DNA of 64,000 bases. Origin: Paraburkholderia fungorum. Its GTDB lineage: Bacteria > Pseudomonadota > Gammaproteobacteria > Burkholderiales > Burkholderiaceae. Below the pieces are notes generated by a model. It was not told the origin of the DNA. It did not search any database and saw nothing but the letters and a program-made list of their open reading frames with translations. The stretch's first letter is position 1. Every line of letters starts with the position of its first letter. This document shows positions 1 to 8,347 of the stretch, piece by piece. The stretch is from NCBI RefSeq assembly GCF_902833645.1, contig NZ_CADFGE010000004.1:434001-498000 (forward strand). Direction: 5' to 3'. Made by a program: the position numbers and the translations under genes.

Positions 1-38
1 TAAGCCCACCGCAGCAACACCGCCGCCCGCAGCAAAAC

Positions 39-1502
39 TCAGGTCCGCTCTGAGGGATCGGTCTTTTTCGCGGGCGTGCGGATGTCCGGCGACAGTTGCG
101 CGAAGATCCACGACGAGCCCGCGGTGATGATGCCGACACATAGGAACGTCGCATGGAACGCGGGCAGCGAGTTGGCGGCCGTCATACGCGGCAGGAGGCC
201 GGTGAAGGTCGCGAGCAAGGCGCCGGCGACTGTCACGCCGAGACTCATCGACAGCATTTGCACCAGCGAGAACAGGCTGTTGCCGCTGCTCGCGCCGCCG
301 GTGCCGAGGTCCTTGAGCGTTAGCGTGTTCATGGCGGTGAACTGCATCGAATTGACGCCGCCGAAGAACGCCAGTTGCACGAGCCGCAGCCACAGCGGCT
401 GGCCGGCGCTGGTCAGCGCGAAGCTCGCCATGGTCAGGCCCACCAGCACTGTGTTGACGATCAGCACGCGCCGGTAGCTGTATCTGACGATCAGTGTCGT
501 GACGAGGCGCTTGGCCGCCATGCCCGCGGCCGCTACCGGCAGCATCATCATGCCGGCCTCGAAGGCGCTATAGCCGAGACTCACCTGCAATAGCAGCGGG
601 ATCAGATACGGCATCGCGCCGCTGCCGATCCGCGCGAACAGATTGCCGAGCAGCCCGACGCTGAAGGTGTGGATCTTGAACAGGTCGAGCGAGAAAATCG
701 GTTCAGGTTCGCGCACCGCGTGCAAACCATAGGCGACGAAGCAGGCGAGGCTCAGGATCAGCAGCACCAGCACGGTGGCGTGCTGAATACCAAACTCGGT
801 GCGGCCGTCGAGCGCGAACGAAATCGCCACCATGCCGAAGATCAGCAGCAGATAGCCTTTCAGATCGAACTTGCCGGTGTGCTCGTTGCGGCTATCCGGC
901 ATGAAGATGAAGGTGGCGATGCAACCCACGATCCCCACCGGCACGTTGATCAGAAAAATCCAGTGCCACGAAGCGATCTTCACGAGCCAGCCGCCGAGCG
1001 TCGGCCCGATCAGCGGCCCGATCAGCCCCGGGATCGCCACGAACGACAAAGCCGGCAAGTAGCGCTCCGCCGGGAAGGTGCGCAGCACCGCGAGCCGGCC
1101 AACCGGCAGCAACATCGCCCCACCCACGCCTTGCACGATGCGGTAGATCACCAGTTGATTCAGGGTATGCGCGTTCGCGCACAGCAGCGAGCCGACCGCG
1201 AACACGAGGATCGCGCTGAAAAACACGCGCCGCGTGCCGAGTTTGTCGGCGAGCCAGCCGGACACCGGGATCATCACCGCCATGGTCAACGAATACGCGA
1301 TCACCACCGATTGCATGCGCAACGGCAACTCGCCCAGGCTCGTCGCCATCGCGGGGAGCGCGGTATTGACGATGGTCGAATCGAGCGTCTGCATGAAGAA
1401 GCCGGTGGCGACCAGCCACAGCATCACCGTGAGCGAGCGGGCCGAAGGTGCCGGCGTGGCCGGGGCGGAAGAAGAGGCGGGCAGGGTCGGCGGCGTGGAC
1501 AT
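39..1502 (-). CDS. MFS drug-efflux transporter, DHA2 (EmrB/QacA, MdtD-like) family
   Basis: A 487-residue inner-membrane protein with many hydrophobic helices, consistent with the 14-helix DHA2 group of proton-driven exporters. Visible signatures are the helix-1 motif LDSTIVNTALPAM, the loop 2-3 motif GWLADKLGTRR, and RIVQGVGGAMLLP followed by GPLIGPTLGGWL, the antiporter motif C region. The length fits the family. The first 25 residues are a Ser/Pro/Ala-rich cytosolic tail. It lies downstream of mocR on the same strand, 97 bp away, with a TAGAAT -10-like element at 1544-1549 that may give it its own promoter. Family assignment is secure; the substrate cannot be read from the sequence. Confidence 0.9.
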   Translation of the reverse strand: MSTPPTLPASSSAPATPAPSARSLTVMLWLVATGFFMQTLDSTIVNTALPAMATSLGELPLRMQSVVIAYSLTMAVMIPVSGWLADKLGTRRVFFSAILVFAVGSLLCANAHTLNQLVIYRIVQGVGGAMLLPVGRLAVLRTFPAERYLPALSFVAIPGLIGPLIGPTLGGWLVKIASWHWIFLINVPVGIVGCIATFIFMPDSRNEHTGKFDLKGYLLLIFGMVAISFALDGRTEFGIQHATVLVLLILSLACFVAYGLHAVREPEPIFSLDLFKIHTFSVGLLGNLFARIGSGAMPYLIPLLLQVSLGYSAFEAGMMMLPVAAAGMAAKRLVTTLIVRYSYRRVLIVNTVLVGLTMASFALTSAGQPLWLRLVQLAFFGGVNSMQFTAMNTLTLKDLGTGGASSGNSLFSLVQMLSMSLGVTVAGALLATFTGLLPRMTAANSLPAFHATFLCVGIITAGSSWIFAQLSPDIRTPAKKTDPSERT

Positions 1503-1599
1503 GGAGGGCGGCAGGGCGCGCAGGGACGGACTGGGGACTCGCTATTCTAGGGAAAAGCGGGACCCGGCGCAGCGAATAAGCACCAGCCGCGATGACGGC

Positions 1600-3027
1600 T
1601 CAAGCCGCTCGTGCCACAGCCGGCAACGCCACGGCAGCATGGAAAAATGCCTGCGCGCGCGGCTCGTTGCCGAACGCCGCGTGAATTCTGATCCACGGGC
1701 TGACTGCGGTATTCGGCCGGAAATAGCTGCCGGGAATCACGGTCACACCGAGCGGCGCGGCACATGCCACGAACCTTTCGGAGTTGTCGACGTGCGGTAC
1801 ACGTGCCCAGACAAACTTGCCGCCGACGGGCTTTTCGAACAACTCCCAGCCGGCATCTTCGAGCGTCTGGATGGTCGATCCGAGCGCGTCGCGCATACGG
1901 CGGCGCAGACGCTCCAGATACTTGCGGTACGCGCCGCGCTCCAGCAGCGACACCGCCACCGCTTCGGCAAAACGCGACCCGCCAATGCTCGTCAGCATCT
2001 TGATGTCGACCAGATCCTTGATGATCGCGTGGCTTGCCACCACACAGCCGATGCGCAACGAAGACGACAGCGTCTTCGACAGGCCGCCCACGTAGATCAC
2101 GTGCTCGAGCTGGTCGAGGGTCGCGAGGCGGTCGGTGACGTCGCTCTGGAAGTCGGCGTAGATGTCGTCTTCGATGATCTTGAAGCCGTGTTCGCGCGCC
2201 AGTTGCAGCAGCCGGAACGCGACCGGCGGCGCGACCGTGGTGCCGGTCGGATTGTGGAACACCGTGTTGATGAACATCAGCTTCGGCCGGTGCAATTGCA
2301 ACTGTGCCTGCAATACGTCGAGATCGGGGCCGTTGTGGGTGCGTGGAATGCCGATCAGCTTCACGCCGTGCAGCTTCAACAGACCGTAAAGATTGTAGTA
2401 ACCAGGGTCTTCGACCAATACCGTGTCACCGGCTTTGAGCATGTAGCGCATCAGCAGATCGAGCGCCTGGCTCGCGCCGTTCGTGATCAGAATCTGCGAG
2501 GCGTCTGCCTGAATTCCCAACTGGCCGATGCGGCTTTGCAGATGTTCACGCAAGGTCAGATTGCCGAGCGGGGTCGCGTAGTCGACCATGCTTGCGGCGT
2601 CGGTGCGCGATACGTGGCGGATCGCCTGCGCGAGGCTATCCATGTCGCGCCACGCGTCGGGGATGAAGCCGCTGCAGAGCTTGAGCGTTTCACCCGGATG
2701 ATTGAACTGCTGCAGAAGGTGCCCCGATTCGTCCTCGGCGCGGCGCGGGTCCGAGGTGCCCTGGCACTGCGTGCTGGCCGGCTGGCGCTCGGAGACATAG
2801 AAGCCCGAGCCGTGGCGCGAGTCGACGTAGCCAAGCGACACCAGCCGGTCGTAAGCCTCGATCACGGGGAAACGGCTAACGGCGTAGTCGGCGGCAAACT
2901 GGCGGATCGACGGCAGCTTGGCGCCCGGGTGAACCGTGCGCGACCGGATCCAGGCGGTGACGCCAGCGACGATCTGTTCGGTGAGCGGCACGCCGCTGTC
3001 CCGATCGAGTTGGATTTCGAGTTTCAT
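1600..3027 (-). CDS. MocR/PdxR-type regulator: GntR winged helix fused to an aminotransferase fold
   Basis: A 475-residue transcription factor. Residues about 10-75 form a GntR winged helix (PLTEQIVAGV, then PSIRQFAADYAVSR and VIEAYDRLVSLGYV). The rest is a fold-type I aminotransferase domain with the PLP-binding region NGASQALDLLMRYM, NPTGTTV, EDDIYADF and the PLP-lysine motif GGLSKTLSSSLRIG. Such proteins bind PLP as an effector and usually do not catalyse transamination. The start at 3027 is chosen because AAGGAAAG precedes it at good spacing; an in-frame upstream ATG at 3063 lacks that support. It is divergent from the DUF2917 gene, with three AACTGT boxes between them. Targets are probably itself and that neighbour, perhaps also the MFS gene downstream. 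Confidence 0.9.
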   Translation of the reverse strand: MKLEIQLDRDSGVPLTEQIVAGVTAWIRSRTVHPGAKLPSIRQFAADYAVSRFPVIEAYDRLVSLGYVDSRHGSGFYVSERQPASTQCQGTSDPRRAEDESGHLLQQFNHPGETLKLCSGFIPDAWRDMDSLAQAIRHVSRTDAASMVDYATPLGNLTLREHLQSRIGQLGIQADASQILITNGASQALDLLMRYMLKAGDTVLVEDPGYYNLYGLLKLHGVKLIGIPRTHNGPDLDVLQAQLQLHRPKLMFINTVFHNPTGTTVAPPVAFRLLQLAREHGFKIIEDDIYADFQSDVTDRLATLDQLEHVIYVGGLSKTLSSSLRIGCVVASHAIIKDLVDIKMLTSIGGSRFAEAVAVSLLERGAYRKYLERLRRRMRDALGSTIQTLEDAGWELFEKPVGGKFVWARVPHVDNSERFVACAAPLGVTVIPGSYFRPNTAVSPWIRIHAAFGNEPRAQAFFHAAVALPAVARAA

Positions 3028-3087
3028 GGTTCTTTCCTTCAACGGATAGCGGGGCCGCCGCACGCTCTTCTGAAGCGTGTTTACCCC

Positions 3088-3138
3088 AACTGTCCGTTTT
3101 TTCGACTGAACAGTTCCGATGAAAGTGTTCGGAACTGT
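3088..3138. promoter_or_regulatory. Three AACTGT boxes: candidate MocR operator between divergent genes
   Basis: AACTGT occurs at 3088-3093, its inverse ACAGTT at 3110-3115, and AACTGT again at 3133-3138, spaced 22-23 bp. The last two sit inside a perfect 10-bp inverted repeat (ACAGTTCCGA at 3110-3119, TCGGAACTGT at 3129-3138, 9-bp spacer). About two helical turns between boxes is the kind of layout MocR dimers use. The boxes are seen directly; binding by the adjacent MocR is inferred from position. Confidence 0.6.
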
Positions 3139-3206
3139 GCATGGGTATCTGATGATCGCACGTCAATAATCCATACAACAGGAAAGTTCTTCGAAGGAGA
3201 AAAGCG

Positions 3207-3512
3207 ATGCGTGAAGTCCGTATTTTCGAAATGGAACATGACGAGCCCGCGGCGGCCTGGCGTGTCGCGCGTCCGTCGACCTTCAAGGCGATCTCGGGCG
3301 AGATCTGGCTGACCGTCGAAGGTGAGCATCACGATCACTGGCTGGCAACGGGGCAATCGATCGAGTTGCCGCGCGGCGCGGTGGCGTGGGTCAGCGCCGG
3401 GCGGGCCGGTGCGCGCTTCGCGTTGGCCAGCGGGTCGGAACACCTCGCCATGCGGTCACTGCGCGCGTTGCCGGGCTTGAACTGGCTGCCGCGTTGGCTG
3501 GGTGTGGCGTAA
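3207..3512 (+). CDS. DUF2917 domain protein
   Basis: A 101-residue protein matching the DUF2917 pattern: a small cupin-like beta domain in the first 70 residues (TFKAISGEIWLTVEGEHHDHWLATGQSIELPRGAVAWVSA). The core reads as G-x-I-W-L-T-x-E-G, then DHWLxxGxSIxLPRG. No signal peptide or membrane segment is visible, so it is probably cytosolic. The start is backed by GAAGGAGAAA seven bases upstream. It is divergent from mocR and shares the AACTGT-box region, so it is the likeliest target of that regulator. Its molecular role is unknown. Confidence 0.8.
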   Translation: MREVRIFEMEHDEPAAAWRVARPSTFKAISGEIWLTVEGEHHDHWLATGQSIELPRGAVAWVSAGRAGARFALASGSEHLAMRSLRALPGLNWLPRWLGVA

Positions 3513-3589
3513 CGCGGGGCCATGGCTGCCTGCACTGCTGCGGCTGAGGCAAGCACGGATTACGTGTTGCGTCCGCTCAAGGCCGCGGC

Positions 3590-4825
3590 TCAGGCGGTTG
3601 CATCAACCTCCCCGATATAGCGCGCGCGTGGCCGGATCAACCGGCCGTCGCGCGTCTGTTCGATTGCATGGGCAATCCAGCCGACCACCCGGCCGAGCGC
3701 AAACAGCGTGAATGCGGCGCCGGTCGGCAGACCGAGTACCCGTTCGATTGCGGCCAGGGCAAAGTCGACGTTCGGCTCCACGCCGGTCGTGTCGCGCACC
3801 GCGCGCGCGAGCTTTTCTACTTCGGCTAATGGCGAGCGGGCCGGTGCGCAGTCGGCAAGCATCCCCAGCAGCAGACGTGCGCGCGGATCGCCTTGCGGAT
3901 ACAGCAGATGACCGAAGCCCGACAGCACGGGTCGATGCATGCTCTGTTCGTGGTGCGCAAGCCGGTTCGCCAGATAGCGATGCAGATCCGGCGCGCGCGA
4001 CGCTTCGTCGAAAAGCGCGGCAATCCTCACTGTCTCGCCACCATGCCGCGGCCCGGCCAACGCGGCCAGACCGCCGGCCACCGCGCCGAACAGGTGCGTT
4101 CCCGTCGACGTGATGCAGCGAACCGTGAAGGTCGACGCGTTCAGTTCATGATCGGCGCATGCCACCAGCGCCGCGCGCAGCAGCCCGGCCTGCTGACGGT
4201 TGCGCACGTTCCACGCCGAAGCCAATTGCCGGTGCAGCGGTTCGTTCGACGGCGCCGCCGAGACCATTGCCGCCGCCAGCAAACGCATGACCGAGCACGC
4301 GGTATCGAGTTGCGCATCGCGGCCGAGCGCCCATACCCGCGGCATTTGCGCCGCGGCGGCCGGCAGCAGCACGAGCGCGCGGTCGAGCGGCGTGCTGTCG
4401 CTCCAGAGCTTGAGCCACGCCGCCCACTGAGCGGTGGCGAACGGCACGGCCGGCGCCTCGGCGATACGCCTCGCACTGCATTCCCACAACAGCGCCGCGA
4501 CCTCTTCCAGTGACGCCGTGCGTGCCAGTTCCATCGCGTCATGTCCGCGATAGAGCAGGCGCCCCTCGGCCACCAGCGTGATAGACGATTCGAGCACCGG
4601 CACGCCCCAGTCCAGCACCTTTTGCGCGACCTTGCCGGCACGCTTGCCGTCTTCCTTGCGCCGAGCGAGCCGCCGCACTTCGCCGGCATCGTAGAGCCGG
4701 CGCTTGCCTTGCGCATCGGGCGACGAACTTAGCATGCCGCGGCTGACATACGCGTACAGGGTAGGCAGGCTGATGCCGAGTTCGGCGGCGGCTTCGGCAG
4801 CGGTCAGAGTAGGGGCGAGTGGCAT
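3590..4825 (-). CDS. Citrate synthase homologue with N-terminal MerR-like helix-turn-helix
   Basis: A 411-residue fusion. Residues about 8-55 are a DNA-binding HTH (TAAEAAAELGISLPTLYAYV, then KRRLYDAGEVRRLARRK, as in MerR/excisionase domains). Residues 70-395 are a citrate synthase fold. The active site looks intact: His226 in DHELNAST, His261 in GPRHGG, His306 in GFGHLLYPQGDPRA, Asp354 in PNVDF and Arg379 in GRVVGWIAHAIEQ. In known citrate synthases these positions bind oxaloacetate and acyl-CoA and do the aldol chemistry. It is divergent from a CoA transferase with palindromes between them, and convergent with the DUF2917 gene. It may be a metabolite-sensing repressor, an enzyme, or both. 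The enzyme substrate is not known. Confidence 0.88.
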   Translation of the reverse strand: MPLAPTLTAAEAAAELGISLPTLYAYVSRGMLSSSPDAQGKRRLYDAGEVRRLARRKEDGKRAGKVAQKVLDWGVPVLESSITLVAEGRLLYRGHDAMELARTASLEEVAALLWECSARRIAEAPAVPFATAQWAAWLKLWSDSTPLDRALVLLPAAAAQMPRVWALGRDAQLDTACSVMRLLAAAMVSAAPSNEPLHRQLASAWNVRNRQQAGLLRAALVACADHELNASTFTVRCITSTGTHLFGAVAGGLAALAGPRHGGETVRIAALFDEASRAPDLHRYLANRLAHHEQSMHRPVLSGFGHLLYPQGDPRARLLLGMLADCAPARSPLAEVEKLARAVRDTTGVEPNVDFALAAIERVLGLPTGAAFTLFALGRVVGWIAHAIEQTRDGRLIRPRARYIGEVDATA

Positions 4826-4847
4826 GGAAACGCGTGGAAACCGAAGA

Positions 4848-4884
4848 AATCAATATATATTGATTATCATAATCAAGATTGATT
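4848..4884. promoter_or_regulatory. Three overlapping AATCA/TGATT palindromes: candidate operator of the HTH-citrate synthase
   Basis: Three palindromes overlap in an AT-rich patch within GC-rich DNA. These are AATCAATATATATTGATT at 4848-4865 (perfect, 18 bp), TGATTAT-C-ATAATCA at 4861-4875, and AATCAA-GA-TTGATT at 4871-4884. They fill the gap between the HTH-citrate synthase start (4825) and the CoA transferase promoter. The last one contains that promoter's -35 element. The symmetry is seen; a role as a repressor site for the adjacent HTH protein is inference. Confidence 0.65.
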
Positions 4885-4907
4885 GCGGCAAGGCGGAATT
4901 CTAGACT
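4879..4907 (+). promoter_or_regulatory. Candidate sigma70 promoter of the CoA transferase gene
   Basis: TTGATT at 4879-4884 and TAGACT at 4902-4907 are separated by exactly 17 bp, and each matches the consensus at four of six positions. The -35 lies inside the third palindrome of the operator, so a bound repressor would block polymerase. The start codon at 4951 leaves a leader of roughly 37 nt. Confidence 0.5.
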
Positions 4908-4950
4908 CGGTTCACTTTCTTTCTGTTCCAACCTGAATGAGATGAACGCC

Positions 4951-6342
4951 ATGACGCCTGACCTTGCGCTCAAACATATCTGGACGACGGCGGGATGCGA
5001 CCCGACTGCATTGAAATCCGTGTCGCTTGCCGGTACCGATCCGGAGCTGCCGTCGGTCTATCGGGTCGGCACGCTGGCCTCGGCGACCATCGCCGCCGCG
5101 GGTCTTGCCGCGGCTGAATACTGGCGCTTGCGCACGGGGCATCGGCAACACGTTGCGGTTGAGATGCGGCGCGCGCTGGCCTCGTTTCGCAGCGAGCGCT
5201 ATCTGCGCATCGACGACGGGCCGCCGCCTGCTTTGCGCGATCCGGTGATGGGCTTCTATGCGACGCGTGACGACCGCTGGATTCAACTGCACACCAACTT
5301 TCCGCATCATCTTGCCGGGGTATTGCAGGTGCTCGGTTGCGCGAACGATCGCGCGGCAGTGGCCGAGGCCATTCGCGGCTGGGATGGCGCGACGCTCGAC
5401 CAGACGCTCGCCGACGCCGGCTTGTGCGCCGCCTTGATTCGCTCACCCGACGAATGGGCCGCGCTCGATCAGGCAAAAGCGATTGCGAGGCTGCCGCTGT
5501 TCGAGATCGAGCGCATTGGCGACGCACCCGCCGAACCGCCGCGCCGGGACGGGGCGCAGCGGCCGCTCGCGGACGTGCGGGTGCTGGATCTGTCGCGCAT
5601 CATTGCCGGGCCGGTGGCGGGACGCGCGCTCGCGCAACATGGCGCGGACGTGTTGATGATCAACGGTCCGCACTTGCCGAACATTGCGCCGCTGGTGATC
5701 GACAACGGACGCGGCAAGCGTTCGGCCGTCGTCGATCTGCGCGATGACGCGGGGCGGGAAACCTTGCGTGGCCTCGCTGGCGGCGCCGACGTGTTTTTGC
5801 AGGCGTATCGGCCAGGCGCCCTGGCGGCGCACGGGTTTGGACCCGAGGAACTGGCGCGGATACGGCCGGGGATCGTCTATGTTTCGGTTTGCGCTTATGG
5901 GCATACGGGACCATGGGCCGGGCGGCGTGGCTTCGATAGCCTGGTGCAGTCGGCAAGCGGGATTGCCGTGACTGAGCGCGACGCGGCGGGATGGACCGAG
6001 CCGAAGCATTTGCCCTGTCAGGCGCTGGATCACGCGACGGGCTATCTGGCCGCTTTCGGCGCGATGGCCGCATTGGCGCGGCGCGCCACCGAAGGCGGAA
6101 GCTGGCACGTGCGGGTGTCGCTCGCGCAGACCGGACGGTGGCTGCAGTCGTTTGGATTGTTGCCGGACGGCTGGAAAGCGCCCGATGTTGCGATCGACGA
6201 CGTGCGGGATTGCCTTGCGACCGTTGAGTCCGAGTTTGGGCGTGTTCTCGGCGTGATGCCGGCCGAGCGGCTGGATGAGACGCCCGCCGGTTTCGCGTTG
6301 CCGCCGTCCCGGATCGGGGCGCACGAGGCGAAATGGATGTGA
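4951..6342 (+). CDS. CaiB/BaiF-type (family III) CoA transferase, apparently permuted
   Basis: A 463-residue protein. The usual N-terminal CoA-binding motif of this family (RVLDLSRIIAGPVAGRAL, then QHGADVL) lies at about residue 208, followed by GRGKRSAVVDL, YRPGALAAHGF, RPGIVYVSVCAYG and GFDSLVQSASG near residue 326. Residues 1-205 (GFYATRDDRWIQLHTNFPHH, then RSPDEWAALDQAKAIARLPL) look like the part that is normally C-terminal, so the halves appear swapped. Family III enzymes move CoA between carboxylic acids. The start at 4951 is preferred over 4942 because GAG lies about 9 bases before it. The acyl substrate is unknown; the divergent citrate synthase homologue suggests a short-chain or dicarboxylic acid. 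Confidence 0.85.
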   Translation: MTPDLALKHIWTTAGCDPTALKSVSLAGTDPELPSVYRVGTLASATIAAAGLAAAEYWRLRTGHRQHVAVEMRRALASFRSERYLRIDDGPPPALRDPVMGFYATRDDRWIQLHTNFPHHLAGVLQVLGCANDRAAVAEAIRGWDGATLDQTLADAGLCAALIRSPDEWAALDQAKAIARLPLFEIERIGDAPAEPPRRDGAQRPLADVRVLDLSRIIAGPVAGRALAQHGADVLMINGPHLPNIAPLVIDNGRGKRSAVVDLRDDAGRETLRGLAGGADVFLQAYRPGALAAHGFGPEELARIRPGIVYVSVCAYGHTGPWAGRRGFDSLVQSASGIAVTERDAAGWTEPKHLPCQALDHATGYLAAFGAMAALARRATEGGSWHVRVSLAQTGRWLQSFGLLPDGWKAPDVAIDDVRDCLATVESEFGRVLGVMPAERLDETPAGFALPPSRIGAHEAKWM

Positions 6343-6427
6343 AGACGGCTTGGCGGCCCGGCACTGGCATTTACCCGCACAGCGCCTGGCCGCAGGCGCC
6401 GCGAAAAATCGCCGCGTGGGCGGAAAA

Positions 6428-7174
6428 CTACTTCCTCAACTCCGCCACGAAATCATAGTAATCGTTGCGGCAGTAGGTATCGGTCAGCTCGATCGCGCGC
6501 TGATCCGCCGTGTACCCGACGCGAGTAATCAGCAACAGCGCTTCGTTATTCGCAATGCTCATTTGCTGCGCGATCTCTTCATTCGCGTTCACCGCGCGAA
6601 AATGCTGCAGCGCGCGCACGATCGTCAGTCCGCGACTTTCCAGGTACGAGTACAACGACTCGCCAATTGCCTGAGGATCGGGAATCACCGCAGCCGGGAA
6701 CGTGGAGTTTTCCACGGCCATTACGATGCCGTCGGCGAGGCGCAAGCGGCGCAGGCGCGTCACGGCTGCTGCCGGGGACAAGCCCAGTTGAATCACTTCA
6801 TCGCGATTGGCCGGCGAAATTTCCCGCGACAGCCATTTCGAACTCGGTGTAAAACCGCGCCGCCGCAGCATTTCGCTGAAGCTCGACAGACGCGATAGCG
6901 GATCTTCGTAGCGTGGCGTGATGAAGCTGCCGGCACCCTGGGTGCGCCGGATCAATCCCTGTTCGACCAGCAGGGCAATGGCTTTGCGCGACGTGATCCG
7001 CGACACGCCGAGCGCTTCGGACAGCACGCGCTCGGAGGGCAGCGCCTCGCCCGCGTTCCAACGGTTTTCGTGAATCGCAGTGCCGAGCTTGCGCGCGAGT
7101 TGCAGATACAGCGGCGTGTCGTTTTCCGGGTCCGGGCGCAGATCGCGCCAGCGGTCTTCCGAGGCAGAGGTCAT
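6428..7174 (-). CDS. GntR/HutC-family transcriptional regulator with UTRA ligand domain
   Basis: A 248-residue regulator. Residues about 18-85 form the GntR winged helix (PLYLQLARKLGTAIHENRW, then LPSERVLSEALGVSRITSRK and GLIRRTQGAGSFI). Residues 100-245 are a UTRA effector domain (LSSFSEMLRRRGF, LADGIVMAVENSTFP, SLYSYLESRG, ELTDTYCRNDYYDF). UTRA regulators bind small ligands such as sugar phosphates, histidine intermediates or amino sugars; which one is not visible. The start at 7174 is the first methionine giving a normal HutC N-terminus; a longer in-frame reading to 7270 is low-quality sequence. It is convergent with the CoA transferase and divergent from the aldo/keto reductase, a possible target. 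Confidence 0.88.
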   Translation of the reverse strand: MTSASEDRWRDLRPDPENDTPLYLQLARKLGTAIHENRWNAGEALPSERVLSEALGVSRITSRKAIALLVEQGLIRRTQGAGSFITPRYEDPLSRLSSFSEMLRRRGFTPSSKWLSREISPANRDEVIQLGLSPAAAVTRLRRLRLADGIVMAVENSTFPAAVIPDPQAIGESLYSYLESRGLTIVRALQHFRAVNANEEIAQQMSIANNEALLLITRVGYTADQRAIELTDTYCRNDYYDFVAELRK

Positions 7175-7390
7175 GGGGCTCACGCAAGAAGGGCAAGCGG
7201 CAATTCTATGACATCGGCGCGCTCCGTTATAGCGGGCTTTTGCCGGAGGCCCGATCCGATGCCCGGGCAAGCGCTAAACTCGTCCCTATGATTTCCGTAC
7301 CGTCCGCCTGCGCCGCCGCGGCGGCTGCCGCGCGTTGGCTCCCGTCCGCCTGACCATTTTCTGCTACTTTAGCCACATCGAGGAGAAAGC

Positions 7391-8236
7391 ATGACGACCG
7401 ATATCGCAAGCGTAAGCCTGCCCGACGGCGAGCGCATTCCGAAACTGGGGCAGGGCACCTGGGAGATGGGCGAACAGCCGGCACGCCGCGCTGCGGAAAT
7501 CGCCGCGCTGCGCTGCGGCATCGAATTGGGCATGACGCTGATCGATACGGCGGAGATGTATGGCGACGGCGCGACCGAATCGCTCCTGAGTGAGGCGCTG
7601 GCGGGGCTGCGCGACCAGGTATTTCTCGTCAGCAAGGTGTATCCGCATAACGCCAGCCGGCGCGGTGTGATCGCGGCCTGCGAACAGAGCCTGAAGCGTT
7701 TAAAGACGGATCGGCTCGATCTGTATCTGTTGCACTGGCGCGGCTCGGTGCCGCTCGCGGAAACCGTCGAAGGATTCGAAGCGTTGCGCCGCGCGGGCAA
7801 GATTCGCCACTGGGGCGTCAGCAATTTCGACACCGACGACATGGAAGAACTGGTCGCCGCGCCGGGCGGCGACGCATGCGCGACCAATCAGATTCTCTAC
7901 AACGTCGCGCGTCGCGGAGCCGAATTCGACCTGTTGCCGTGGCTCGCCGCGCGTAGCATGCCGGCTATGTCATACAGCCCGGTCGATCACGCGCGTCTGC
8001 CGAAGCGCTCGCCGCTCGACGACATTGCCGACACGCGCGGTGTTTCGATATTTCAGGTGGCGCTGGCGTGGGTATTGCAAAAACCCGGCGTGTTCGCCAT
8101 TCCTAAAGCAGGCCGCGTCGAGCATGTGCGCGACAACCATCGTGCTTCGCAACTGCAACTCCACGCTGACGAACTCGCCGCCATCGACACGTATTTCAAA
8201 TCGCCACGCAGCAAGCGGCCGCTCGAAATGCTGTAA
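7391..8236 (+). CDS. Aldo/keto reductase
   Basis: A 281-residue NAD(P)H-dependent oxidoreductase of the (beta/alpha)8 aldo/keto reductase superfamily. The catalytic tetrad can be traced: Asp52 and Tyr57 in LIDTAEMYGDGATE, Lys82 in FLVSKVYP and His115 in DLYLLHWRG. The cofactor region near the C-terminus reads VFAIPKAGRVEHVRDNH. The length is normal. AGGAGAAAGC sits just before the ATG. The ligand-binding loops are short, as in bacterial AKRs related to diketogulonate reductase. It stands alone, divergent from the GntR/UTRA regulator 216 bp away. Substrate unknown. Confidence 0.9.
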   Translation: MTTDIASVSLPDGERIPKLGQGTWEMGEQPARRAAEIAALRCGIELGMTLIDTAEMYGDGATESLLSEALAGLRDQVFLVSKVYPHNASRRGVIAACEQSLKRLKTDRLDLYLLHWRGSVPLAETVEGFEALRRAGKIRHWGVSNFDTDDMEELVAAPGGDACATNQILYNVARRGAEFDLLPWLAARSMPAMSYSPVDHARLPKRSPLDDIADTRGVSIFQVALAWVLQKPGVFAIPKAGRVEHVRDNHRASQLQLHADELAAIDTYFKSPRSKRPLEML

Positions 8237-8279
8237 GCGCCGCGGCGGTCCGGGGTCGCCCGCTTCAGACTTTAGCGAA

Positions 8280-8295
8280 TCGCGGCCAGCCGCGA
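8280..8295. terminator. GC-rich hairpin between convergent genes
   Basis: A perfect 7-bp inverted repeat, TCGCGGC and GCCGCGA, with a 2-base centre lies between the convergent ends of the aldo/keto reductase (8236) and the Rap1a-like gene (8348). No U-tract follows, so it is at best a weak or factor-assisted terminator. Confidence 0.3.
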
Positions 8296-8347
8296 AGTTG
8301 CCGCGCGCGGCGCCTCGCAGTGGCTCGCTGCGGCGGCCCTACGCCGA

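Noticed and set aside
1234..3312. 692-codon plus-strand frame across the MFS and mocR genes
   Set aside because: Antisense shadow of two well-supported genes in GC-rich DNA; Arg/Ala/His-rich with no family match.
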